A stretch of 64,000 nucleotides of DNA from Isoperla grammatica (Eukaryota > Arthropoda > Insecta > Plecoptera > Perlodidae). Below are positions 27,090 through 36,753 of the stretch, piece after piece. Both the position numbers and the translations under genes were made by a program. The notes under the pieces were generated by a model. It was not told where the DNA came from and made no database searches. It saw nothing but the letters and a program-made list of their open reading frames with translations. Position 1 is the first letter of the stretch; every line of letters begins with the position of its first letter. Location of the stretch: positions 44,946,965-45,010,964 of the forward strand of contig OX246744.1 in assembly GCA_945910005.1 (NCBI GenBank), given 5' to 3'.

Positions 27090-27415
27090 TGCCCGCATTT
27101 TTGGCTTACTGGGCCATCATGCATTTCCTGGTTTTCCAGTAGAGACAGGCTTCCTTGTCCTCATAGCTCATGCCAGGTAGAATTGCATCTACTTCGTCTT
27201 TAAGCCTTGGACATCTCATCAGATGCTCTCTGTTCTGTTCTTCCCTCCCAAATAGACTGCACATATTGCTGTTGGTGATTCCTATTCGATGTAGGTGCTT
27301 TCCAAGCAGATCGTGTCCTGTTTGAAGTCTAAACTGTGCAGTAGCTGTTCGTCTGTTTCCAGTAGTTATCTTTTGCCATGTTTTACCTTTCCCTTTATCA
27401 ATCCACTCTGTTTGC
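27090..27415 (-). mobile_element. Non-LTR retrotransposon 3' coding fragment
   Basis: The minus-strand translation contains RRTATAQFRLQTGHDLLGKH, then LHRIGI, then CSLFGREEQNREHLMRCPRL. This matches the C-terminal zinc-knuckle-like region (TGH..L..HLHRIG...C..EEN..H....CP) of arthropod Jockey/R1-type ORF2 proteins. Only the last ~100 codons remain. Its upstream edge meets the start of the 120-bp exon-edge array. Related fragments lie at 29005 and 32075 on the plus strand. Confidence 0.75.
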
Positions 27416-27418
27416 ACT

Positions 27419-28037
27419 GTGTTGTTACTTGTTACAGGCGGCTGCCTCATGGTGAAGATCTTAAAGAGAACGGCTCAGTTCAGCGAGCAAGCTGTGGGGC
27501 CTGGCCTGGTCCCCTCGCAGCAGATCAAGTTATGACATGTGTTGTTGCTTGTTACAGGCGGCTGCCTCATGGTGAAGATCTTAAAGAGAACGGCTACGTT
27601 CAGTGAGCAAGCTGTGGGGCCCGGCCTAGTCCCCTCGCAGCAGATCAAGTTATGACAGGTGTTGTTACTTGTTACAGGCGGCTGCCTCATGGTGAAGATC
27701 TTAAAGAGAACGGCTCAGTTCAGCGAGCAAGCTGTGGGGCCAGGCCTGGTCCCCTCGCAGCAGATCAAGTTATGACAGGTGTTGTTACTTGTTACAGGCG
27801 GCTGCCTCATGGTGAAGATCTTAAAGAGAACGGCTCAGTTCAGCGAGCAAGCCGTGGGGCCTGGCCTGGTCCCCTCGCAGCAGATCAAGTTATGACATGT
27901 GTTGTTACTTGTTACATGCGGCTGTCTCATGGTGAAGATCTTAAAGAGAACGGCTCAGTTCAGCGAGCAAGCTGTGGGGCCTGGCCTAGTCCCCTCGCAG
28001 CAGATCAAGTTATGACATGTGTTGTTACTTGTTACAG
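27419..28037 (+). repeat. 120-bp array: acceptor side of the BBS1 28038 exon, 5 extra copies
   Basis: Acceptor positions repeat every 120 bp: copies of the exon start at 27438, 27558, 27678, 27798, 27918 and 28038, the last being the real exon. Each extra copy carries cttgttacag, then about 94 nt of exon (GGCLMVKILKRTAQFSEQAV... in the true frame), then 'ttatgacatgt/aggt', which puts a TGA in the exon frame. The 27918 copy has cttgttacatg, losing the AG. A 170-codon open frame across the array in another frame (120 bp is 40 codons) is a by-product. Confidence 0.95.
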
Positions 28038-28330
28038 GCGGCTGCCTCATGGTGAAGATCTTAAAGAGAACGGCTCAGTTCAGCGAGCAAGCTGTGGGGC
28101 CTGGCCTGGTCCCCTCGCAGCAGATCAAGTTTTCCATCCCGAAGAAGACGAAGCTGTTCGTTGAGCAGACGATGCGAGAGCGAGAGACTTGCGCGGCCAT
28201 GCATCGCTCCTTCCAGCTGGACCTGTTCCGCTTGCGTCTCAACACCGCGCGAGCCTGTGCGCAAGCGTTGCAGAGCGGGAGTAATCCTCTCTCCAGGGAC
28301 ATAACGCAGCCACTCAAGATGTCTGCGCAA
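28038..28330 (+). CDS. BBS1: BBS1 exon (propeller end and helical linker)
   Basis: Reads (G)GCLMVKILKRTAQFSEQAV, then IPKKTKLFVEQTMRERETCA and AMHRSFQLDLFRLRLNTARA, ending ...QPLKMSAQ. It matches human BBS1 GGGLIIKILKRTAVF...[38 protein letters not shown], which leaves the propeller and forms the helical segment before the GAE/ear domain. The acceptor is cttgttacag and the donor is gcgcaa|gtacgt. The 293 bp plus one carried base make 98 codons, ending in phase 0. It is unusual in that both edges are tandemly multiplied, with different periods: 120 bp on the acceptor side and 136 bp on the donor side. Confidence 0.93.
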
Positions 28331-28357
28331 GTACGTTACCGTGTTGTATTGTATTGA

Positions 28358-28753
28358 CTTGTTCCGCTTGCGTCTCAACACCGCGCGAGCCTGTGCGCAA
28401 GCGTTGCAGAGCGGGAGTAATCCTCTCTCCAGGGACATAACGCAGCCACTCAAGATGTCTGCGCAAGTACGTTACCGTGTTGTATTGTATTGACTTGTTC
28501 CGCTTGCGTCTCAACACTGCGCGGGCCTGTGCGCAAGCGTTGCAGAGCGGCAGTAATCCTCTCTCCAGGGACATAACGCAGCCACTCAAGATGTCTGCGC
28601 AAGTACGTTACCGTGTTGTATTGTATTGACTTGTTCCGCTTGCGTCTCAACACCGCGCGAGCCTGTGCGCAAGCGTTGCAGAGCGGCAGTAACCCTCTCT
28701 CCAGGGACATAACGCAGCCACTCAAGATGTCTGCGCAAGTACGTTACCGTGTT
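28358..28753 (+). repeat. 136-bp array: donor side of the BBS1 28038 exon, 3 extra copies
   Basis: Donor sites gcgcaa|gtacgt recur at 28331 (real), 28467, 28603 and 28739, exactly 136 bp apart. Each extra unit holds the last ~110 nt of the exon (from cttgttccgcttgcg onward), the donor, and about 25 nt of intron (gtacgttaccgtgttgtatt). The copies differ by a few substitutions only. The last copy is cut off by a SINE fragment. Confidence 0.95.
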
Positions 28754-28978
28754 GCGGCCTTGTTGATTCTGGCATTTGTCCGCAGGTGTTCGCACTGTCC
28801 GATCACTGATTCATATGTTTCGTATTTGAAATATCGATCTTCGATTGGTTATCGCTCACTCGTCGATGGTGTTCGGAGCCTACAGGGTTGGTTTAGTCGC
28901 TTCAAAAAAAAGTCCCCCCACTGTAAATCAGTTTAGTTACTGAGTGGGTAGACTCTAAATGTGAATTTATTTATTTTT
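28754..28978 (+). mobile_element. SINE family 1, 5'-truncated copy
   Basis: Contains the body 'ggccttgttgattctggcat', 'ccgcaggtgttcgcactgtc', 'gattggttatcgctcactcg' and the 3' end 'actgagtgggtagactctaa', ending in a short attt tail. The tRNA-like head is absent. It begins inside the fourth donor-side repeat. Confidence 0.85.
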
Positions 28979-29004
28979 ATGTTTACGTTACGTTATGTAC
29001 GTTA

Positions 29005-29230
29005 CCAGACTGGACATGACCTGCTTGCCAAGCACCTACATAGGGTTTGGGTTTTCGAATCCAGCATATATGTAGGATGTGTGGGGTCGGAGAACAAGAC
29101 AGGAGGCATCTCTTTGAGTGTACATATGTAAAGGATGAAAGGGACAAAATGCCGGGTGGCACGGATCGGAGGGAACAGGAGTCCTATCTCTACTGGCTTA
29201 CCAGAAAATACATGATGACATGAGATGTCA
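29005..29230 (+). mobile_element. Non-LTR retrotransposon 3' fragment, degenerate
   Basis: Reads ..TGHDLLAKHLHR.. and, after frame shifts, 'ggagtcctatctctactggc' and 'ttaccagaaaatacatgatg', the same 3' end as the fragment at 27090 but in the opposite orientation. Stops and frame shifts show it is dead. Confidence 0.65.
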
Positions 29231-29719
29231 ATTGTGGGTAGGCCTATAAGAAAAGAAGATGTTTGCGCAAGTATGAACTTGTGTAAAGGGTTTCTTTTTC
29301 TTCAACTAGTCAATTTGTACAACTGCTTAATTTAAAAAAAATTATTACAAGACAAAGATAAATTACATCTGTAGGTAGTAACTATAAGCAAGATTGAGCG
29401 TAGTTGTAACATAAATTGTAGAACTTGTTCGTGTTTTATATTAAAAAACGAAATTAGTAAAACAGGTAATATTTGATATTTTTGGGACTTTTCACTGCTT
29501 TTTATAGGTCTTCTAGTAGTCTGTTGACACATTTTCAACTGGTTGTCACTTAAGGGAGGCAACTTTTGAGTTGTGCCCAAAGAAGAAAGCCGAATTTGTT
29601 TTCGAAATACGTAGGCTATTGCAATTTATTTTTTGTGGTAAAGAATAATGAATACTCCAAACAAAATTTTATTCGTGTTTGTTTTGTGTAAAAATCTGAT
29701 GAGTGTAATCGAAGTCCTT

Positions 29720-30172
29720 AAGTCAAGGGTTTCCTGTTGTAGGTTCTGGGTCAGGGCCCCGTGTTCAAGATCCGAGTGACCGAAGTACCTTGAGTCAAGT
29801 GTTTCCTGTTGTAGGTTCTGGTTCTGGGCCCCATGTTCAAGATCCGAGTGACCGAAGTACCTTGAGTCGAGTGTTTCCTGTTATAGGTTCTGGGTCTGGG
29901 CCCCGTGTTCAAGATCCGAGTGAGCAAAGTACCTTGAGTCAAGTGTTGCCTGTTATAGGTTCTGGGTCTTTGCCCCGTGTTCAAGATCCGAGTGATCAAT
30001 GTACCTTGAGTCGAGTGTTTCTGTTGTAGGTTCTGGGTCTGGGCCCCGTGTTCAAGATCCGAGTGACTGAAGTACCTTGAGTCGAGTGTTTCCTGTTGTA
30101 GGTTCTGGGTCTGGGCCCCGTGTTCAAGATCCGAGTGACCAAAGTACCTTGAGTCGAGTGTTTCTGTTGTAG
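29720..30172 (+). repeat. 71/72-bp array: acceptor side of the BBS1 30173 exon, 6 extra copies
   Basis: Starts of exon-like sequence (gttctgggtctgggcccc) after ttgtag or ttatag occur at 29743, 29815, 29887, 29959, 30030, 30102 and 30173 (real). Units carry the acceptor, about 40 nt of exon (to gatccgagtgac), then 'cgaagtaccttgagtcgagtgtttcct' spacer. Spacing is 72 bp, or 71 bp where one c of tttcctg is lost. All seven copies keep the acceptor AG. Confidence 0.95.
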
Positions 30173-30307
30173 GTTCTGGGTCTGGGCCCCGTGTTCAAGA
30201 TCCGAGTGACGCTAGAGAACATGTCCGCAGCGAATCCATCCACCGACCTCGCGATCACGTTCCACTTCGATGAGAAGGCGTACGCAGTCGACAAGCCTTT
30301 CATTCAG
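30173..30307 (+). CDS. BBS1: BBS1 exon (GAE/ear domain, first part), 45 codons
   Basis: Encodes VLGLGPVFKIRVTLENMSAA and later FHFDEKAYAVDKPFIQ. It matches human BBS1 QGLGPTFKLTLHLQNTS...FLYNEALYSLPRAFFK, the start of the gamma-adaptin-ear-like domain. The acceptor is tctgttgtag and the donor is attcag|gtaggc; 135 bp is phase 0 at both ends. The first ~40 nt are repeated six times upstream. Confidence 0.92.
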
Positions 30308-30866
30308 GTAGGCAACGTCTTCATTGGTTCCTTTTATTTTATTAACTTGTTCGATTTTATTACTTTTATAGTAGACCTAGGCCTATATTTTATATTTTTT
30401 TGTTTTTTCCCCTTTTTTTTGACGATATTAATTGATATGTTTACGTATGTGATCTTTATTTATAATTAGTTTTGATTTCATATATTAAAGTATAATATAT
30501 ATTTTAATGTTTGATTGTTTTTCCCCCCATTATTTTTCTGATAATATTAATATTTGATATGTTTATATGATATTAATTTATAATTAGTTTTGATTGTTTA
30601 ATATAATATTTTATAGTATATTTTTATGTTTTTTGTTTTCCCCCCTATTTTTTTATGATAATAATACTTGATTGTTCATAACAATATTAATTTATAACCT
30701 AATTAGTTTTGATTTCATATTTTTATAAGATACAAAATGTACCCAAGATTACAATCTGGTATAGAAATTATCAAAATCCTCCAAAAATTATTAAGTCTAT
30801 TTTTCTATGTTCTATAACTTTCATAATTTTTTCAAAATGCCCCGCCTCGAATGGGCTGATAACGTG

Positions 30867-30940
30867 CCAAATGTTGATGTGGTACCTGGCTGCCGTACGT
30901 ACCACTTTGAGGCGATGGTTCGATGCTTCTCGGGGACAAG
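30867..30940 (+). pseudogene. Decayed duplicate of the start of the BBS1 last exon
   Basis: The stretch 'taccactttgaggcgatggt' followed by 'tcgatgc' (30900-30926) is identical to the last exon at 31599-31625. Sequence on both sides (atgttgatgtggtacctggc against atgttggtcccgggacttac) is recognisably related but altered. No acceptor AG precedes it in the right place, and the frame is lost. It is read as an old partial exon duplication. Confidence 0.8.
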
Positions 30941-30958
30941 TTGGTCCCTAATGTTGCT

Positions 30959-31560
<602 letters not shown>

Positions 31561-31574
31561 TATTTATTTGACAG

Positions 31575-31748
31575 GTACCGATGTTGGTCCCGGGACTTAC
31601 CTACCACTTTGAGGCGATGGTTCGATGCGTCTCAGAAATGGGAGTCTCGGACCAGGTCAGGATATTCGTTGTGAAGCCCGACACGACGCAGCCTCTGTTG
31701 GCAGCCCTGATAGACATGCCGGTCTGTGACATGCTCAACGTTATGTAG
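31575..31748 (+). CDS. BBS1: BBS1 last exon (GAE/ear domain end) with stop codon
   Basis: Encodes VPMLVPGLTYHFEAMVRCVS, then EMGVSDQVRIFVVKP and DTTQPLLAALIDMPVC, ending NVM and TAG at 31746-31748. It matches the human BBS1 C-terminus [47 protein letters not shown]. The acceptor is atttgacag, phase 0. The protein ends about where the human one does, so this is the true C-terminus. The last ~68 nt, with the stop codon, are repeated twice just downstream, in what would be the 3' UTR. Confidence 0.93.
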   Translation, partial: VPMLVPGLTYHFEAMVRCVSEMGVSDQVRIFVVKPDTTQPLLAALIDMPVCDMLNVM

Positions 31749-31893
31749 ACGACACGACGCAGCCTCTGTTGGCAGCCCTGATAGACATGCCGGTCTGTGA
31801 CATGCTCAACGTTATGTAGACGACACGACGCAGCCTCTGTTGGCAGCCCTGATAGACATGCCTGTCTGTGACATGCTCAACGTTATGTAGACG
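31681..31893 (+). repeat. 71-bp array: 3' end of the BBS1 last exon, 2 extra copies
   Basis: The segment acacgacgcagcctctgttg...gacatgctcaacgttatgtag occurs at 31681, 31752 and 31823, 71 bp apart. TAG ends each copy (31748, 31819, 31890). The extra copies lie after the stop codon and so would be untranslated. Confidence 0.95.
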
Positions 31894-31904
31894 ACGTAGG
31901 TCTG

Positions 31905-32072
31905 AATGCATAGTCAAGACTTAAGCCTTCCTCAACTTAGCCTCGCCCAACCACCAATCACAGAACGGCATTGCCATGTGGACGGCTCTGTGATAGGTGG
32001 CTAGGCGAGGCTGAGGAGAGGCTGAGTTGAGGAGGGCTTGAGTGTAAACTATGCATTCGAGCCTAAGTCTTG
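31905..32072. mobile_element. Fold-back element in or next to the BBS1 3' UTR
   Basis: Imperfect palindrome. The left arm 'gaatgcatagtcaagac..' and 'cctcaacttagcctcgccc' pairs with the right arm 'ggcgaggctgaggagaggct', 'gagttgagg' and 'aaactatgcattcgagcc', around a loop near 31970-31980. It would fold into a strong hairpin if transcribed. A MITE origin is inferred; no target duplication is clear. Confidence 0.6.
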
Positions 32073-32074
32073 CT

Positions 32075-32130
32075 CGCTTATCTCTAATGGGAAACGAGAA
32101 AACGCATGATGACAAAACAGGTCAATTGTT
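32075..32130 (+). mobile_element. Tiny non-LTR 3' fragment
   Basis: The sequence 'tatctctaatgggaaacgag' and 'aaaacgcatgatgac' resembles the end of the fragment at 29185-29225 (tatctctactgg..aaaatacatgatgac). It is too short to classify alone. Confidence 0.4.
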
Positions 32131-32162
32131 GGCATAAGATGAAGAAGAAGAAGAAGTAGAGA

Positions 32163-32168
32163 AATAAA
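32163..32168 (+). terminator. Candidate BBS1 polyadenylation signal
   Basis: AATAAA about 415 bp after the BBS1 stop, and the first canonical hexamer downstream of it that I noticed. This is positional evidence only. Confidence 0.3.
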
Positions 32169-32225
32169 TTAGTAGGCCCCTAAATAATAAATGTGTATTC
32201 ATATGAACAGTAGTTGCATGAAAAA

Positions 32226-32343
32226 GATAGAATGCCAACAGCTTACCTGAGTAGAAAAACATAAATAAGTTTTGTATTTTATGTTGGTCTATCGCGGCTT
32301 ACTATCAGCCATAACTATTCCGGTAAGCTGTTGGCATCCTATC
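32226..32343. repeat. 22-bp inverted repeat
   Basis: gatagaatgccaacagctta(cc) at 32226-32247 pairs with (gg)taagctgttggcatcctatc at 32322-32343, with one mismatch, and encloses 74 bp. A third partial arm (ggtaagctgttgggg) lies at 32894. It is probably the end sequence of an inactive element. Confidence 0.6.
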
Positions 32344-32923
32344 GCTTCCACACAATTTCCTCAGCCTTTTGGACTCTCCTAGAAACCAAGTTGGTATTAG
32401 ACATAGTTAGAGATGTCTTTTTCATTATTTACTATTTTGTAGCATCTGTTTTTTTCTTTTTATCAAAGCGTTGAATACGAGGCGATTTCTTGCACTTCTA
32501 ATGGAAAACTATTTGCAGATATTTAAAATCAATTTGATTGCATTGCAACTACTTTAGGAGTTAGAATTCATCTTAACAGTAATGGAAACACATTATTTTT
32601 TGTTAATTAGCATTTTCTAACATTTTCAAAACAATATATATAATGATTAGAATAAGAATGTACAATGCTCTCAACCCTAGCTTTAAAGAAATAATCAATG
32701 TAAAAAAAATTAAAAAGCAGTTAAAGAAACATTATGAAGGGTTTTATTGTATGTATATTAGTTATATATAGTTATATAGAGTAGTCTTCTTACTCCCGAG
32801 TGATCAAGGTCTTGTACCGAAACGTCTCGGAAAACTTGTGTTGTCCTTTATATATGTTGTCTTTATCTCTATACCACCACGGTCTACAATTCAGGTAAGC
32901 TGTTGGGGTCTATCCTTCTACCT

Positions 32924-32958
<35 letters not shown>

Positions 32959-33190
32959 TAGTAATGTTGTATTAAAGGTGCTAGTAATAATGAATGTATG
33001 AATGTAAATGATTAATGTAAATATGAATGCATATTATGTAGGCTCATGTATGTTGTAGGCTAAGTAGTTAATAAGTTCAATATTTGACAACTTAAAAATT
33101 CTGTACATTTCTTAATGTAATTCAAAGAATTTAAAAGAGGCTAACTTCAATAAATAAATAAATTTAACATCTAAAACGCTAAAATGTCTA
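32344..33190. other. Non-coding stretch, no gene seen
   Basis: AT-rich sequence with scattered stops in all frames. The only landmark is an (AT)n run at 32930-32955. 'cttgtaccgaaacgtctcgg' at 32812 has the look of old repeat sequence but is not classified. Confidence 0.6.
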
Positions 33191-33191
33191 T

Positions 33192-33378
33192 TTATTGGCT
33201 CGTTGGTCTAGTGGGTTTATTCCAGCTTCCAATGCAGAAGGCCCAGGGTTCAAATCCCGATCAGTGCACGGGTTTTTGGTAACTCGAGCCGTCATAGCAA
33301 CGAGGCACATAATTTGCCCCCACTGACAATCAGTTCTTGTAACTGAGTGAGTAGACTCTAAATACAAAGTTATTAATT
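33192..33378 (+). mobile_element. SINE family 1, internally deleted copy
   Basis: The head 'ttggctcgttggtctagtgg' and 'gggttcaaatcccg' is followed after about 60 bp by the 3' end 'cccccactgacaatcagttc' and 'gagtagactctaaat'. The central body is missing. Confidence 0.8.
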
Positions 33379-33515
33379 TATAGTCTACCCACTGAGTACA
33401 TAATGAGAACTGATTTTCAGTGCGTGACATTTATAACATTTATTTAATCCGGACTTTGTATTTATAGTATGTGCTTCGTTGTTATGACGGCTCGGAAGTC
33501 ACCGTTTACGTATAC
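33379..33515 (-). mobile_element. SINE family 1 fragment, tail-to-tail with its neighbour
   Basis: Reverse complement of the SINE 3' end (tagtctacccactgagtaca, actgattttcagtg) followed by the mid-body piece (gttatgacggctcggaagtc, accgttta). It forms an inverted pair with the copy at 33192. Confidence 0.7.
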
Positions 33516-33539
33516 ACCAGTACCAACACCACACATAGA

Positions 33540-33770
33540 TTTAACGGTTAGCCGAGGAAATATGTTTTAATATTTAATGAGCTATCTAAATACAACAAGC
33601 TATGCCATATATTGAGACCAGTGTGTTATCTACCAGTGTAAGCAATACTCCTTCCATCGTGTGGCATGGCGTACGCAGAACGTCGTCGCTTAGAATGCAT
33701 GAGGTCTGGAGTTCGAGACCCGCTACCCCCACTCTTTTTTTTCCACCATATTCACACATTTATATCAATA
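33540..33770 (+). mobile_element. tRNA-like repeat family 2, copy 1
   Basis: Shares 'ttaacggttagccgaggaaa', 'caagctatgccata', 'agtgtgttatctacc', 'ttccatcgtg' and 'gcgtacgcag' with the copy at 35347, and a B-box-like 'gagttcgagacccgctac' followed by a T run. It is probably a tRNA-derived SINE of a different family. Confidence 0.65.
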
Positions 33771-33779
33771 CATCAACGT

Positions 33780-35345
33780 GCGTGGACACGGTTTATTTAT
33801 TAACTGTCAAATGACTCGTTGTTTCCACAAACGATTTACGGTTTCGCGATCACGTGATCAAGATTTATCAAATGAGATTTTAAAAAGACAATGTGTTGAA
33901 ACTTATTTTTTGGACTTAGAAAAAAAAACGACTTCAATTTTTTTTTTCAATTTTCATATTTTTTTATCATCGAATCGTATTCTTGGATATTTTGTGAATC
34001 CAAAGAGACCCTCAGTTCGAAAATCCATCCATATTTGGCCCTACAGTTACAATTTGAAAGTATCGAGTGTTGACTAAAGATTATTTTTTTTACAGAAGAA
34101 CGGTTTGTTTCCGCCAAAAACGGTTTACGGATTCGGATTCACGGGGTCAAGTTCTATCGAATGCGATCATAAAAAGACAAAGTGTGGAAATTGAAAATCT
34201 GAGAAGGGCCTTGCCTTGCCTTGATTGCAAAACGTCTAAAAATACTTTTTTGCAATTTTTACAGTTTTTATGATTAGATCGCATTCTTTGATACTTTTTG
34301 CATCCTGTGATACCATCAGTTCGCAAATCCATCCATATTTGGACTTACAATAACAATAACAATATTTGGGTGGAATAATCATTGTTTTTTTTTTTTACAG
34401 ACAAACGGTACGTGTCCACCAAAAACCGAACGGTTTCGCGATCACGCAAGCAAGGTCTATCTAATGCGATTTTAAAAAGACAAGGTGTTCAACTCATTTT
34501 TTGGAGTTTGAAAAAAACGACTTCAATTTTTTTTTCAATTTTCATTACTTTTTATCATTGGATCGTATTCTTGGATATTTTGTGAATCCAAAGAGACACT
34601 CAGTTCGAAAATCCATCCATATTTGGCCCTACAATTACAGTTTGAAAGTATCGAGTTGAATAAAGATTATTTTTTTACAGAAGAACGGTTTGTTTCCGCA
34701 AAAAACGGTTTACGGATTCGGATTCACTGGGTCAAGTTCTATCGAATGCGATCATAAAAAGACAAAGTGTGGAAATTGAAAATCTGAGAAGGGTATATAA
34801 TTATAGCCTTGTTTGCAAAACGTCTAAAAATACTTTTTTGACATTTTTACAGTTTTTATGATTAGATCGCATTCTTTGATACTTTTTGCATCCTGTGAGA
34901 CCATCAGTTCGCAAATCCATCCATATTTGGACTTACAAGAACAATAACAATATATTTGGGTCGAATATTCATTGTTTTTTTACAGACTAACGGTACGGTT
35001 CCGCCAAAAACCGTTAACGGTTTCGCGATCACGGGGTCAAGATCTATCAAATGCGATTTTAAAAAAGACCATGTGTTGAAACTCATTTTTTGGACTAAGA
35101 AAAAAAACGACTTCAAATTTGTTTTTCAATTTCTAGAGTTTTTATTATTGGATCGTATTCTTGGATATTTTGTGAATCCAAAGAGACCCTCGGTTTGAAA
35201 ATCCATCCATATTTGGCCCTACAATTACAATTTGAAAGTATCGAGTTGAATAAAGATTATTTTTTTACAGACGAACGGTTCGTTTCCGCAAAAAACGGTT
35301 TCCTGTTTCACATTCAACATGCAAACATGTTTATGTTTGCCTTGC
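33780..35345 (+). repeat. Dimeric satellite of ~300-bp monomers A and B
   Basis: Two related monomers alternate: A (33805-34065, 34385-34668, 34975-35265) and B (34080-34375, 34670-34970, start of another at 35270). A carries cggtttcgcgatcacg and 'tattcttggatattttgtga'; B carries cggtttacggattcggattc and gcattctttgatactttttg. Both share 'atccatccatatttgg' (34024, 34327, 34612, 34914, 35201). The dimer period is about 590 bp. No monomer has a credible reading frame. Confidence 0.8.
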
Positions 35346-35346
35346 A

Positions 35347-35590
35347 TTAACGGTTAGCCGAGGAAACATGTTTTAATGTTTAATGACAATGAGCTATCTG
35401 AATAAAACAAGCTATGCCATACATTGAGAGCAGTGTGTTATCTACCCGTGTAAGCAACGCTGCTTCCATCGTGAGGCGTAGCGTACGCAGTAACGTCGTA
35501 GCTTCGAATACTTGAGGTCTGGGATTCGAAACCCATTACTCCAATTTTTTTTTCCCACCATATTCACACATTTATATCATTTATATCTCA
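35347..35590 (+). mobile_element. tRNA-like repeat family 2, copy 2
   Basis: Nearly full-length match to 33540-33770, in the same orientation, on the other side of the A/B satellite; it ends in the same 'caccatattcacacatttat' segment. Confidence 0.65.
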
Positions 35591-35682
35591 ATTTGCGGAG
35601 TTTTTATCATCAGATCGTATTCTTGGATATTTTTTAAATCCAATGAGACATTCTGTTCGTAAATCCATATATATTTGGTTAC

Positions 35683-35835
35683 ATGCATACATTGAGAGCC
35701 GTGTGTTATATATACCAGTCTAAGCGATCCAACTTCCATCGTGAGGCATGGCGTACGCAGTAGCGTCGTGGACTAGTGTTTTAGAGGTTCGGGGTTCGAG
35801 ACCCGTTACCACCACGATTTTTTTCTTCCATATTC
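35683..35835 (+). mobile_element. tRNA-like repeat family 2, copy 3 (5' truncated)
   Basis: Shares 'cattgagagccgtgtgttat', 'ttccatcgtgaggcatggcg', 'tacgcagtagcgtcgt' and the B-box-like 'ggttcgagacccgttacc', then a T run. Confidence 0.65.
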
Positions 35836-36750
35836 AGAGCAGCAAAGTTGAGAAGGGTTTACTAAGGGGATTTTTTTTTTAAGCGCTCGTAGCTACCAAA
35901 CGTGTGGTCCAAATTTGTTTCTGTATTTTTTTTATTTTTTTTTGCGTTAATTATCTAGACATTCTGAAAACGAAAAATATACTGGGGGTCATACTTACAG
36001 AGATACAGGCGCCCAAAATTTCAAAAAAAGTCTCAGACGATCAAAATCCGAGAATATTGAAATTTTTATTTTTTTTTATTTTTTAAAAAATACGGTTAAA
36101 ATCAAGAGAGGTATGAATAGGAAGGAATCGACAACCAAAAAATTCTATCTCGAACCTTTTGCCCATAAAAAAATAAAAAAATAAAAAAATCTACTATTCT
36201 GATTACCTGAAGTTGGCGTCGCCTCACCACGACCTGTGCAAACCGACGCTACCGACACTCATACTACGTCACCAAGGATCATCACTGACCTTAAGTTCGA
36301 CGTTACGACTAACTAGGTACCACCGTTCATCCACAATCGGTACCGAAAGTGGAACCTGACCAGAAAAACTTTGAAATTTCGGTGACGCCTGCGTCGTTCA
36401 CAACAAACATGGCGAGGCGATAATTTTTTTCAAAATAGACAATTTTCAGATCTACTTCGGGAATTAACTTTAAGATCTCCCAAATAAACAATATAGCCGA
36501 AAAAAATTTAATTCTAAAAAACATAGCTGTTGTATTTGAGCACGTCTTTGACGACGCGTAAGAGTTAAGAAAATAATGATTACAGTTTTTCCATTGGACA
36601 TTCCTAGTCTATACATGAAACTTGTTTATGTTTGCCTTGCATTAAGTCAAGTTTCACAGTTGAAACCCCAGTCCAAACCGGGAATCTAAACCCTGGAGCT
36701 TCTGCATGTAAGTGTATTCCTTTCTCACTCCCAGTAATGCTGTTGTACTT
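35836..36750. other. Non-coding stretch, no gene seen
   Basis: T- and A-rich runs around 35870-36190, then mixed sequence. Short open frames here show no domain, splice context or codon pattern that would support a gene. Confidence 0.6.
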
Positions 36751-36753
36751 AGG

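Larger units (their letters stand above)
26621..28037 (+). other. BBS1: BBS1 intron
   Basis: Phase-1 intron. The first 450 bp are AT-rich with nothing recognisable; then comes a fragment of a non-LTR retrotransposon on the minus strand (27090-27415), then five tandem extra copies of the acceptor side of the next exon. Confidence 0.85.
28331..30172 (+). other. BBS1: BBS1 intron
   Basis: Phase-0 intron containing the 136-bp donor array, a SINE fragment, a non-LTR fragment, about 490 bp of AT-rich sequence with nothing recognised (29230-29720) and the 71/72-bp acceptor array. Confidence 0.85.

Noticed and set aside
27652..28164. 170-codon plus-strand frame over the 120-bp repeats
   Set aside because: It exists because 120 is a multiple of three; it is out of frame with BBS1 and repeats the same 40 residues.
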